Part shown: piece after piece, positions 45,892 through 63,156 of the stretch
Layout of the letters: every line of letters starts with the position of its first letter
Numbering within the stretch: the first letter of the stretch is position 1
DNA from: Phoenix dactylifera
Taxonomy: Eukaryota > Streptophyta > Magnoliopsida > Arecales > Arecaceae
Length of the DNA stretch: 64,000 nucleotides
Assembly: GCF_009389715.1 (NCBI RefSeq)
Contig: NC_052401.1
Location: forward strand, 980,843 to 1,044,842
Direction: 5' to 3'
The notes under the pieces: model-generated
Seen by the model: the letters and a program-made list of their open reading frames with translations, nothing else
Database searches by the model: none
Told to the model about the DNA's origin: nothing
Program-made: the position numbers and the translations under genes

Positions 45892-46198
45892 CTTTTCAAA
45901 ATGGACAGATTTATGAAATTTTATGCACTGAACCACTGCCAATTTCTTCCTTAGCATGCCAATTAGAAATTAAACACATGGCTAGGCAAATTAGCTACCT
46001 TCAACTTTTTTGAAATATTTACTGATAGTGAAGTCCAAGCATATCTTTCCAAAATGGACAGATTTATGAATTTTTGTGCACTGAACCACTGCCAATTTCT
46101 TCCTTAACATGCCAATTAGCAATTAAACACAAGGCTAGGCAAATTAGGTAGTTACCTTCCACTTTATTGAAATATTTACTGATAGTAAAGTCCAAAGA
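45892..46198. repeat. Tandem duplication of 153 bp
   Basis: AAAATGGACAGATTTATGAA occurs at about 45898 and 46051. Both copies continue with GCACTGAACCACTGCCAATT and end with TTACTGATAGT.AAGTCCAA. It lies about 0.4 kb downstream of the hyccin stop codon. Divergence is low. Confidence 0.9.
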
Positions 46199-46592
46199 CC
46201 ATACTTGTACCTTCATCCACCATTTATGTTCTCAAGGCATTGCAAGCTGGAATTCAAGTGAAAGCCAGGTACCATGAGGGAAATAAAAGAAAAACTCTAA
46301 TAACCAAGAACTAATTTTGTTCTTTTTTTTGGGTAAAAATAAAAGGAAATCTATCAACAAAACTAAATATATTAATATCATGTAGCCTTAATCAAACAGT
46401 AATAGAAGACATAACATACATTCATAGCCACCAAAATAAAAAAACACTTCATACAATTCTTACATAATCTATGCTGCTATTGATATTGATCACAATTCTT
46501 CCAGGAGGCCGCAAAGCAAACAACAAACCCAATGTAAATATACCGCAGAACCACATAATTCCATTGCTCAATGTAAATCATCCACTAACCGA

Positions 46593-47951
46593 TCATTTTG
46601 AGACCAAAAGGATCTCTGGCTTCTTTGACTTTCTCGGCGTGTTTGTGTTGGAAGATGTGCCTGGTGTACCGGCCATTGTCGCAGCCTTCGCTGCCTTCCG
46701 AGCATTTTTATCCAGCTGAATCAAGCTGCGGGTAGCTAAAATGGCTTGTGGCACGAGATCATGGGAAGCCCGAGCATAGACGCACCGCACAGCCATCGAC
46801 GCAGCATCCTTCACCTCCTGTGGGTTCATCGGACCAAGAAGGCAGTGTCCCAATATCCTCAGCACTGGCTGGAGGAGCTCCCAAGGAAGCGGCACCCTCG
46901 ACCCCCTCGAGGTCCTACCACTCTCCTTCTCCTCTCCATTGCATTGGTGGCCGTTGGGCCTTTCTTGAATCCCTAGCTTACCCATCCCCTCTGCCACTTT
47001 CCCAACCCCACCATCGTCCTCCGAGAAGTTCCTAATTTCTGGAGAGGAGGAGGAGGAGGAAGAGGTGGGATTGGGCTCGTCGTCGAGCTCGAAGCGACAG
47101 GAGCAGTCCTGGCCGGCCCAGGATGCGACAAACTCGCAGAGGTCGATCTTTGATCGGCTCGGCATGAGGGCGATCTTCTTGTAGTAGCACTCAAGAACGA
47201 CGCCGACGATGCAAGCTCGCTTGGTGGATTTGACCGCGATCTGAGGCTCAAGGGACGGGGAGAGGACACCAACGGAGGGCTGGGCAGCGGGGTGGGAAGG
47301 GGTAGATGCGGCGGAGCCACGGTGGGCCGCGGTGGAGCCACGGGGGCCCGCGGCGGCGGCGGAGGGGCGGGGAGAGTGGTAGAGGGAGGGCTGGGAAAGG
47401 TCGGGTACGGAGACGAGGAGGGGCTTCCCAGCGCGGGCCTTGGCCTCGGCGGAGTAGAGGGCCAGAAGGACGGCCTCGAAGCCGGCGAGGGACGGCTGGT
47501 GGGCGTCGGCGGCGAAGGTGGCGACGACGCGGGAGAGGTAGATGCCGGAGAGGAGGGGGAGGAAGGAGAGGACGACGAGGCGGAGATCGGGGTCGGAGGC
47601 CTGGAAGGTCTCGTAGAGCCACTGGCAGAGGGGGTCGTCCCCAGAGCCGGAGAGGGGAGCGGAGACGGCGGCGGAGACGGCAGCGTAGGCGTCGGAGGAG
47701 TAGAGAAGGGAGCGAGCGGGGCGGTCGGAGTCGGCGAGGGAGGCGAGGGCGGGGGCGGCGAGGAGGGCAGCGAGGGCGTGGATGCGGGACTGGGCCTTAG
47801 GGATGGACTCCAACGAAGCTTGCATGGGGTCACCGCTAGGGTTAGGGTTTCGGAAGGCGGCGGAGGTCACAGCGGAGGCGGAGGAGGCGCTGGTAGTGGT
47901 GGTGGAGGAGGAGGAGGAGGAGGACGGTGAGACGCCTGCGGTGGTCGGCAT
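46593..47951 (-). CDS. HYC: Plant hyccin (FAM126 family), PI4K-alpha complex subunit
   Basis: One uninterrupted exon of 452 codons. The first ATG (47951) gives MPTTAGVSP; the TTG upstream is not used. A Ser/Thr/Ala-rich N terminus (residues 1-45) leads into the hyccin domain. That domain holds CQWLYETFQASDPDLRLVVL (109-128), LPLLSGIYLSR, AGFEAVLLALYSAEAKARAGKP, SVGVLSPSLEPQIAVKSTKR (226-245) and FVASWAGQDC. A linker with seven Ser residues separates it from a second helical block (WELLQPVLRILGHCLLGPMNPQEVKDAA). Plant hyccins, with a TTC7-like NPG protein and EFR3-like proteins, hold PI4K alpha 1 at the plasma membrane. The 5' half is very GC-rich (Pro/Arg shadow frames occur in the other frames), typical of a monocot first exon. 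Confidence 0.88.
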   Translation of the reverse strand: MPTTAGVSPSSSSSSSTTTTSASSASAVTSAAFRNPNPSGDPMQASLESIPKAQSRIHALAALLAAPALASLADSDRPARSLLYSSDAYAAVSAAVSAPLSGSGDDPLCQWLYETFQASDPDLRLVVLSFLPLLSGIYLSRVVATFAADAHQPSLAGFEAVLLALYSAEAKARAGKPLLVSVPDLSQPSLYHSPRPSAAAAGPRGSTAAHRGSAASTPSHPAAQPSVGVLSPSLEPQIAVKSTKRACIVGVVLECYYKKIALMPSRSKIDLCEFVASWAGQDCSCRFELDDEPNPTSSSSSSSPEIRNFSEDDGGVGKVAEGMGKLGIQERPNGHQCNGEEKESGRTSRGSRVPLPWELLQPVLRILGHCLLGPMNPQEVKDAASMAVRCVYARASHDLVPQAILATRSLIQLDKNARKAAKAATMAGTPGTSSNTNTPRKSKKPEILLVSK

Positions 47952-49520
47952 GGCGGCGGAGGACCAGATCCCTTTCCGCCCTTGGAACTCCAAACCGCTC
48001 CGCCGATCGTGGAAGGGGGTGCCGGGGGGTTATTGCATTAAGCGATAAATGTACTCCTTTTATTAAAAATTAAAGCTCCTTGCCCCTTTCCATCGAACGC
48101 TTGGGAGTTGGGACCGATGGAGACCCCAGGATAAGTTAAGTCTCTAATTACTCAGGAGTCATTAAGTTAATATAGCTGTACCCTCCTTGCAGCACCAAAT
48201 AATGCTTTTTAAACAAGTTGAGATAAAAATTAAGAGAAAAAAAAATTTTTGATACATCGGAAGCTCACATTAGTAGTACTGTCATCTGAATCAAAAAATA
48301 AAATACTACACAAAAATATAGAAAAACAGATACAGAGTGCATTCATAAAATATCTCTAGAACGATGAATAGTAAATAAGACAATTCAGAATGAAGAGATT
48401 CTTTGGATGGATGCCTTATAGTTATTGAATCTTTCGCAAATTTTATGTGAAGATGGTAGGTTTATGAATTGAGAATATCTTATAAAAAAATTATTTATAA
48501 AGTCTTAATTGCCTTTTATTTGTGAATTTTCACTCCACAAGTTTCATAGAGATGACGAGAAGAATTATTTACAGGTATCTTAATGAATGATCAAGTACTT
48601 ACTGGACTCTAACCAGTTCTTCAATGAATTTTTAACTAAGTAGAATATTGGACATGTGAGAGGCAGCCCAAGGAAGTATGGATAGCTGAATCTGTTAGTT
48701 ATTTGATTTTCATTATTTATGAGATAATAGATAAGTTATTTTACTTCTGGCTGATATATTTTTTATGTTTCTCTTTCTGTTAAACATAAGATCTCAGTTA
48801 ATAGGCATGTATCTATAAAGGACCCGTTTAGATGGGCGAATTGTTTATGAAGATATAACCTGCTCATCAAAGGGAAGAGGCACGCATGGAAGAGAGATTA
48901 ACTAGGCTTGCTAGGGTAACCTTCAACATTCCCAGCTTCAAAAGGAGATTACGGACTAGGTATTTCTAAATTTTAAAAATAAATTAAATCATTTTACATT
49001 TGAATTAACTAATTCTTATTTTTGAGATTACAAGTGGCCCTAAACTCTTTAAATTCTCTTTCTGACACCCTCTTGCTAGAGGCCTATGTAAAGCTGGATC
49101 AATTTGGAGTTATGCTTCTGACCGAACCGATTTAAATTTATTTTCTAACATTAAAATTTAAAAATCAACTCAAGAAATTTGATTTTATTGGGTTGATATT
49201 CAATGGGCTATTTTAAATCTAAACACAAAAATTTTCTTTTATATACAAAAGAAAATAAAAAAAAAATTAATCAGGTTATTTCGGTTTGAATTGATTTTCT
49301 ATAAACTCAGACCGAAAGAAAACCAAAGAGAATAGTTCGGATCTTTTTTGCGCATCACTTGCCTTGCTTCTTAATTTTTCAAAATTATTGGCTAGTTATG
49401 CACGCATGACCTGTTTCACGCATCCAAAACGCGATCAATAGTATCTGTAGTCATGCACGACTCGTGAATGCAAAACCAAGGGGATTATGGATGGGCCTTG
49501 TGCATCATAATGGTGGGCAA
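47952..49520. other. Hyccin 5' flank and intergenic DNA
   Basis: The GC-rich 5' UTR and promoter region of hyccin (to about 48050) passes into AT-rich DNA without genes. I see no confident TATA box. Nothing else is supported up to the SINE insertion. Confidence 0.45.
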
Positions 49521-49536
49521 ATCTCTAGTATCCTTA
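49521..49536 (+). repeat. Left 16-bp target duplication of a SINE
   Basis: ATCTCTAGTATCCTTA is repeated exactly at 49898-49913 after the poly(A) tract. Confidence 0.9.
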
Positions 49537-49897
49537 CCACCTTAGAATGGGGCGTTTGCTTCCAACCAAGTGGTTTCAGGTTCGAAACGTACGAGCGTTG
49601 ATTAAATTTGGAGACCGGATGCCTCACGCCTGGACACGGGGTCTGGAAGCGCTACTGGTCGGCTGGTAGCCTGGGTGGTGCCAGGTATGACGTACTCACA
49701 CGGAGGGTCGGGTCGGATAACCGAACTGGCCCACGGATGGAGAGGGTATGAGTAAAACCGGCCGGGGTGCCCAACACACGGTCATTTCTACCCGCATCGA
49801 ACCTGGCGGGGTGGGGGCCCAGTGGGGGCTGCTACGCGAGGGTGGGCTTGTCTCTTCCTCCCCTCTTCCCCTTTTTATTAGCAAAAAAAAAAAAAAA
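49537..49897 (+). mobile_element. tRNA-derived SINE with poly(A) tail
   Basis: About 361 bp. Near its 5' end lies a pol III B-box-like GGTTCGAAAC (49579-49588) preceded by AACCAAGTGGTTTCA. The body is GC-rich (GGGTCGGGTCGG, GGCGGGGTGGGGGCCCAG) and unlike the AT-rich flanks. It ends CTTTTTATTAGC followed by about 14 A. Perfect 16-bp duplications (ATCTCTAGTATCCTTA) flank it, as expected for LINE-mobilised retroposition. The family name is unknown to me. Open frames within it (for example 49748-50116) are not genes. Confidence 0.85.
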
Positions 49898-50302
49898 ATC
49901 TCTAGTATCCTTATTTACTTACAAAAATCATACCAAGCTTTTTGTACCCAAAAAAAAAAAAAAAAATCTGAGGATCAGGTTGAGCTGGTGCTTATTAAAA
50001 AAGAAAGGGAAATGTCATCTCCTGGGGTGAGCAAAGATGCGGCAAGGGGAGGACCGACGGCAAGTCCCGGAGTTCAAGAACATCTCTCATCCTTATGCGA
50101 CCAGAGAAGGCTCTGATCTTGACATGGTCAGGCAATGGAGTTCGGCCAACAATGATCTTGAGCTCAGGTGGCACAAGCAACTCTCCAAGGTTTCAAGTTA
50201 AATTCTCAGAGACGGTGGTTCCTTCTTTTCTTTTCCCTTTTTTTTGGCCCTCTTTGGATGATGAGAGAGAGCTTTGTTGGCAAATTTAATTCTAGGTGAG
50301 GG

Positions 50303-50636
50303 TCCACCGATTGATTTTGCTACTAGATCGATTTAAAAACGACGGAAACTAGCCCATAGCACTGTCGTCGAAGTTCACTTAAGAAAATTAGAAGATGGAG
50401 GCTCCCAGAAAATGAAAGCAATCATGGTCACTACATAAGCTGAGTAGGGTTCCAGTCTTCGAGATATCCTTAGCCATTCCAAGAGAAGCTACCGTAGTAG
50501 AACTGATAATCTCCGCATCATGAAGTAGTGCTTTATCCACCACCATCCTCGAATGCACCCTTAGAGAGCTTCTAGGTTAAGTGTTTACCAATTGATTTTG
50601 CTGCCAGATCGATTTAAAAACGACCGAACCTACAGA
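50303..50636 (-). mobile_element. LINE fragment bounded by a short direct repeat
   Basis: The stretch 50395-50570 (GGAGGCTCCCAGAAAAT..., CTGATAATCTCCGCATCATGAA) resembles the LINE connector region at 58838-58985 (GGGGGCTCCCAGAAAAC..., CTGATGATCTCAGCAGCCTGAA). A word of about 45 bp, TTGATTTTGCT..CAGATCGATTTAAAAACGAC, occurs on both sides, at about 50312 and 50591. The direct repeat may reflect a local duplication around the insertion. Orientation follows the better copy. Confidence 0.55.
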
Positions 50637-50641
50637 GAGAA

Positions 50642-50839
50642 TTGCGCATGGGTTCTTGCCCCATGCCGCTGGCATGGGCACTTGCCAACCAGGTGATTCC
50701 TCTGGAGAATTGGAAACCCAGCTCCAGACATGGAAGAGGTTCCACCAAGCATGCATCAATGCGGGTGAATCTCCTTGATTTGCCAATGAAATTCTGGGTT
50801 CATGGCAAGATTGCTAGGAAGCCAGGCTGTGGATTTTAA
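50642..50839 (+). pseudogene. Possible LINE ORF1 (DUF4283-like) fragment
   Basis: A 65-codon open frame ends in RVNLLDLPMKFWVHGKIARK. This resembles the W-x-R-x-LP-x-EFW...L..I block of plant LINE/retroelement DUF4283 proteins. No start or remaining domain is present. The similarity is short and judged by eye. Confidence 0.35.
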
Positions 50840-51482
50840 GCCTGGGTTCGTTTGAAACAACTCCCCTAACGAAAAACAGGAGACCTACCTTCACCAAGAA
50901 TTCTGGGATCCAGCAATCTGGATTTCAACTTGGGGGTCCGTTTTATGACCTGAGCCTGATGCTCAGTCCCTCTCTTCAGTTTCTTACTTCCACCAAGAAT
51001 TATATCAAGCAGGCTTTTTCTCCACCTGAACAAAAGGATGTAATATTGGTGGGAGCTTGATAGCTCCCTTAACAAGCTGCAGCAGCAAAATTATTATCGC
51101 TTAACCTCCAGCAACAACTCAGGCACCATTTGTCCTAAAACACGGATAAGTAATTTTAACCATATGGATGCTGACCTTAATGGTTTTGAAATATGTCATT
51201 AAAATGTATGACACAATGGTGAAACAATTTAGTTACACTTTATAGGCTAATTAAATTAGGACCAGAAGATAGTCCATCCAAAAATATACAATGTAAGTGA
51301 ACATTGGACGAAAGCAGTATCGTTGTTTGACAAATGACAACTATTAGCGTATTGAGACTACAAGCCACCACATGTTTTCTGCTCTCTAGAGCATGGAAAG
51401 AGAACATGTTGATAGCATAACTTATTTATCAGCAATGACGAAACAAACTTTAGTGTCCCCAAAAGGTAAGTTTAGCTCACAT
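50840..51482 (-). other. UFM1 3' region
   Basis: Presumed 3' UTR and downstream flank of UFM1. No other gene or RNA was recognised. A minus-strand open frame at 50866-51075 has no domain. Confidence 0.4.
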
Positions 51483-58252
<6,770 letters not shown>

Positions 58253-58320
58253 TTCGCCCCCGCTAGCAAGGAGAGGAGATGAGAGCGAGGGAGAGAACAC
58301 GGAGAGTGACGAGAACCGAA

Positions 58321-58330
58321 GAATATAGAG
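58321..58330 (-). promoter_or_regulatory. TATA-like element of UFM1
   Basis: CTCTATATTC on the minus strand lies about 70 bases upstream of the ATG, followed by a pyrimidine-rich leader. No other TATA candidate lies between the ATG and the LINE poly(A). Confidence 0.5.
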
Positions 58331-58367
58331 GAGGGGGAAGGGAGCCTGGCCCCTTTTTCTTCTTCTC

Positions 58368-58388
58368 TTTTTTTTTTTTTTTCCTCCT

Positions 58389-58428
<40 letters not shown>

Positions 58429-59463
58429 ACAAGAACCCCTCCGAAATGCCATGCTGCATAGGTGGCGATCCAGTCAGCAACCCTATTCGCCTCCCTATAC
58501 ATATGTATTGTCTGAAAGACACTGCATTCTCTCACTATTCTTTAAATATCACCGAGTAAAGGGCTCCCATCCCTTTTTCGCCCCTCCTTCTGCAACCAGT
58601 CGATCACCATAGCTGAGTCGCCCTCAAAAATGATGCACTCCGCCTTCGGCCTCCGTCTCGCATAAGAAATGCCTTCTCATGCTACCCTGAGCTCCTATCG
58701 GTATCAGTCCATCTGTACATCGCCTGCCCACTACAATGATCTGTGAGTCATAACTCCTGATCACGAAACCCACACCTGCTCTAGCTCCATCACCAGTAGC
58801 ACACCCGTCAAAATTCACCTTTAGATAGCCAAGAGATGGGGGCTCCCAGAAAACAAGAATAAACCTGGGTGCTAAGCAAGCAAAGTGGGGTCCCAGATGT
58901 CCCTGACCATCCTAAATGAAACTGTCTCAGTGGGCCTGATGATCTCAGCAGCCTGAATGAAAGCTCTCTCAACAACACGCCTTGGTGGATCCCGCCTATC
59001 GTCAAACACCGGGCGTTCTTATCCAGCCATATATGATACGCTAGATAGGCACTCGTCATCCCCCACTCCGCTGTCCTCAGACTCTGCATAGCATCCCTCA
59101 TTTAGCGTAGAAGATCATCTGCAGATCGAGACGTATGGGGCCAGGCCACAGCTGCTCTACTCCAGATCTGCACTACTCGCAGACATCCAAGTAAGGCATG
59201 TCCGATAGACTCCTCCTCATCCAGGCACCATCCACAAGTCGGACTAATCCTGACACCCCTCCTCGCCAACACGCTTCTAGTTGATAGACACCCTCATGCC
59301 ACTTTCCATAGAAACAGGGTCACTCGAGGATGTATCCGCATCCTCCAGATCCATCTACTGTCCATCTGCTTCTTGGTCTCCCCTCCCAACACCGCCTGCA
59401 AGTCTGTGACCCACACCCTGGGCTTGCTTGTGGTTGCCTATAGTAGCTTATCCGCTGCCCTCC
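58368..59463 (-). mobile_element. LINE 3' end with RNase H, zf-RVT and poly(A) tail
   Basis: Minus-strand frames, broken by several shifts, give the zf-RVT region (FLWKVAWGCLSTRSVLARRG, ISPTCGWC), a connector (AYLAYHIWLDKNAR) and a plant LINE RNase H domain. That domain shows NFDGCATGDGARAGVGFVIR, an EGDSAMVIDWLQ-type piece and REANRVADWIATYAA. It ends HFGGVLVV, then directly an A run of 34 (58392-58425) and a second A run to 58368 broken by GAGAGGAGG. It is 5'-truncated near 59463 or continues as scrambled pieces beyond. The upper part of the RT domain is absent here. It ends about 110 bp upstream of the UFM1 ATG, in the same orientation. Confidence 0.85.
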
Positions 59464-60413
59464 AATAGCAGTGGAGTGGCCAGAACCCTCTCCACCAGCT
59501 GGCCACCAAAGATCTCCTTAATCAGTGGCTCATGCCACCTGCTCTGGCCCGGAGGAAGCAGATCACTCACCCTACAACCTCGCTTGGCTCCCTTTAATAT
59601 CGATATCAGATCGAGAAGTGGGCACGGTCGCAGGTCGATCACTTTTTTGGTTTCCACGGGCCTGTGCATTACTGGAGATAGATGGATGGCTGTGATGCCA
59701 TCCCAGCTTCAACTATTTAATAAGATTTTCAGCAGATTTCCATGGGATGGTGGGAATAAAGATAAATTACCCATCGTTTGGAGAAAAGCCCACTTGGCCA
59801 TATAACAACAGAGTACCAAGTTGAGAAAAGCGAAAGAAGATAAATTGATGGAGGAGGCGGTGGAAGGTTGGACTTTGTCACCGGAGACCAAAATACCAAG
59901 CTTACGGTTCTTCAACACTACCGTCATTGGAGTGGAACTTAGAGCTGTATAGAAGAGCATCACCTATGCGAGATTTGTTCAAGATACGATCTGCATTCAC
60001 CTTAAAAAGCTATGGTGATCGAGTGGGTTCGAGGCCGGCACAGCGATACTGACGGGCAGTTGATGCTCCACGACCTATTCAAACTAGCGATAGAGTGCGG
60101 CTTAAAAATAAGCCACACATATTTACCATAATACAAACAGTGCTATTGACCAGATCACCTCTTTTGCAGCCTACTATTTTGGAGAGCTTTTTTTGAAAAA
60201 ACAAAAAAAATAAATTAAAAAGTTAATAAAAAATGGAAAGAAATTTTTTTTCTTTTAGTTGGGATTGGGGCCAGGTCTGCCTTTCAACTGGACATTCCAC
60301 CTCATTGGATCAGGACTCATATGACCAAAGTGATCAAACGAACCCAGACTGCATATGCCATCACTGGTTTTTCTTTTTCCCCTTTATTTTTACACTTGTA
60401 ATCTTTTATGCAG
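59464..60413. other. Intergenic DNA with possible LINE RT pieces
   Basis: A plus-strand frame ending at 59805 contains LQLFNKIFSRFPWDGGNKDK...IVWRKAHLAI. This resembles the ..I..FLWGG...K.H.V.W..VC.. segment between the RT and zf-RVT of plant LINEs, in the opposite orientation to the neighbouring LINE. Evidence is short and by eye. The rest shows nothing recognisable. Confidence 0.35.
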
Positions 60414-60598
60414 CAATATTTATTTACCATGTCACTGACCATCTTGACAACAGGGCTTGGACATGCATCTACGGAGCCTGCTGCACCACAACAGCCTTCA
60501 TCCCCTCCCACAATTACAGGTTCTGGTCTTTCCCAGGCCTCCTCGCGACTGGTTATACTGCCTGGTACCTAACAATATCTACCTTGCTCCATGGGCAG
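60414..60598 (+). pseudogene. AUX1/LAX auxin carrier exon relic
   Basis: Bounded by an acceptor (TCTTTTATGCAG) and a donor (CATGGGCAG/GTAGGT). The frame reads TDHLDNRAWTCIYGACC, TTTAFIPSHNYRFWSF and TGYTAWYLTISTLLHGQ, closely matching the AUX1/LAX block NDHLDKRTWTYIFGACC...FIPSFHNYRIWSF...TYTAWYLAIASIIHGQ. One codon (Phe of PSFHNYR) is missing, and an extra base shifts the frame between NIYL and the TDHLD part. I found no other AUX1/LAX exon in the window. It is probably a captured or leftover exon. Confidence 0.75.
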
Positions 60599-63156
60599 GT
60601 AGGTTAAAACTTGTGGTCATCCTACACAAACCCCAACTTTATTCTCATGGTTCCTCCTGCTCTGAAACTTCAAATACTTTGACCATTCAGTTCACTTTGA
60701 ATACTTGGCTCTGTTCTACAAAAAATAGTTTTCTAAACTACAATAGGAATATTTTTGAATGAAAACCACAAGTTGTCTGAATAGTATGTTTTGGACTTCC
60801 AACTTATAGACTCCACAGCTTTTTTGTGCATCACCTTGATAATTGAAATGATCCATTCACTTAATGCATTCTGGTTGGAGACCATAAACTTAACATTAAA
60901 GGCGTACCTGGACTTCTTAGTTTGAAATGTGATTAATCCTATAGTTGCTAATGCAACTGATACTGGACTATGCATGACCCTAGCATTCAAAGATAACTCT
61001 TCTCACCTTTTGCTTTGTACCTCTTCAATTAAAATTTTCCACCAATATCAAAACAAAGACAAGTGGCATATTTGAATCATATAGTCCCAACATGCACTCT
61101 TTTCCCTCTAGCCCATGTTAGTATATGGAGATCTTCATTGCTCTTACCCAAGTCTTCTCCAGTCTCATATTCTATCATATGCTGAATAAGCCATTTCCAG
61201 GAATTCTCACTTAAATTGCTGCTAGCTACTCTAATTTTTTACCCCAAACTACTCTTTCTTTTCTTAAAGAAGCATTAAGGCGCCTATTCCAACTTTGACC
61301 AAAACAAGTCCACCATACACTACCTTGCAATTATATGTTACTTCAGATATCCAAGAATCATATTCATATATTCAAGCATATTTTCTCCTCTTATTAAAAA
61401 AACAAAATGCTATATGAAATTTGTTTGGCAAATCTCTAGTTTTTCATTTCTTCCACAGCCTCAGCTTATCATATTTTGTCAGCACATCAATTCTATAGGC
61501 TTCAATGTAATAGACCAATAATGTAAACCTTCAACTCTAGAATCTAAAATTCCCTACTGTAGTTTCAGTCCAACTATCCATCCCTTCTCAAATCTCACTG
61601 ACCAACATCATATTTAAACAGAAACAACAAACACAGAAAGCCCAAAAATCTCAAGCATCGGAAACATACATTTTACTTCTGTCATAGGAAAACATACATA
61701 ACATCAGCATGCAGCAAAACATACAGCCAGGCATAAAAGAAATCTCGAGGTTGCAACGCCCCTAAAATAGCTCAAGGTCCAGACCCAAATAAAGAGCTCG
61801 TGGACTTGCAAATAAGCATCACCCAGTTACTAATACATTAATATCAAATGGCAATTTATCTATGACAATTATAAGATGGTAAGGTTTGAGTCTGATGGAT
61901 GATGTACCTCAGTATTCTCAAAGAAGATAGTGTCATGCAGGAAAGACTTTAAACTTAAGATGGGCAGTCAGTCAAGGGTTCGAAGTTATTCCAACCCTTC
62001 AACAATCTCCACAACATAATTAACCAGCGACAAATTAAAATAGACTCAGGAAGATCATACTAATATGACAGCCTCAACCTGCAGAGCAGCAATATGTAGG
62101 AGCTTGCAAGCACTTGACCAACTTAAATGGATAGAGGAGAACACATATAGAAGACAAATCAGTCCATATACACAGAAAGGTATTACCTTCATTGTCCTTA
62201 TCCACAGTCACACATTAGAGGCCATCCAACTATTTTGTGACCTTGGTTAGAGCCAATGAATCCGTGAAAACAGATCAATTTTCTGCTTGGAATTACCAGA
62301 GCATTCGTATGCAAGCCTGCAAATCTACGACTCACCAAAGCACGAAAGCCATGTCAGAAAATTGATTCCTCTTGTGCTTCATTTCATCAAAGTACACATC
62401 AGAGCAGCAAAGATATTGAACATATCATGGAGAAACAACAGTGCCAATTTTTTTATAGATATCAACAGCCAATCCTGGTAGAAGATTACCGTCAGAAATA
62501 AAGAATAAATATTTCCTACAAACATTCATCTACAGTTGTTAATCACAATTCACAAGCAAGTTATACCATTAAGGCGATGAAGATCTTCCATGACGCCACA
62601 ACCACAAGCCACCAAATACTCTTTTCATTGGTCATTAGCATGACAAATTTCAGAATCTTTATAAATTAAACACGTCATTACTTTGTGCCGCATGATGTGA
62701 TTAGTGGGCAGCACACGATTCTTAATAAACCTCAATCAAGAAAAGTGGATGGAACCTTCACCAAAATTGACAGGAGAAGGCTTGCACCTTACAGTAGTTT
62801 TTACACAAATCACAAACCATTTTGATCTGCCAGCTTCTACAATCTTACAAAAGAAACATGTTCCATTCACATAACACAATACACAAAAAATAAAAGACAA
62901 TCGAAGATTACTGCAGATCTCATAATAAATGAAGAAGCTTAAATCGAACATATCCACATAGCAAAAGGCTTCATTAATTCCATATAAAACATGTGCATGA
63001 AATCCCAAAAATATTAAACCTGGAAAAAAAAACCCTATATTTCTGTAAGCAGAAACCACGAGATCAAAAATCAACTAAAGAAAAGGGAAAACTTAAGAGG
63101 AGATCTAATCCAGGATACAATCATATAGGAAAGCACTCAAATACAATTACTTCACT
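60599..63156. other. Intergenic DNA, no gene seen
   Basis: AT-rich sequence with open frames of 60-112 codons without domains. The last few hundred bases are the probable 3' UTR of the cold-shock protein gene on the minus strand. I looked for the remaining AUX1/LAX exons here and saw none. Confidence 0.5.

Larger units (their letters stand above)
41962..46592. other. Intergenic DNA with repeats, no gene seen
   Basis: Several open frames of 60-93 codons on both strands lack domains. A pyrimidine-rich stretch (CTCTCTC...CTCCCTCC) lies at 42907-43015. A C11 run followed by (CA)n lies at 45590-45610. The GTACCG-rich block and the 153-bp duplication are listed separately. Confidence 0.5.

Noticed and set aside
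47292-47930. Long Gly/Arg-rich plus-strand frames (up to 212 codons) opposite hyccin
   Set aside because: They mirror the GC-rich hyccin coding sequence, are low-complexity, and the minus-strand frame carries conserved hyccin motifs.
47952-47993. Hyccin N-terminal extension starting at a TTG
   Set aside because: Non-ATG start; the ATG at 47951 is the first in frame.
60599-60780. Next AUX1/LAX exon downstream of the relic exon
   Set aside because: No frame shows the GVKHSGP or TNILYTFGGHAVTVEIMHAMW blocks.
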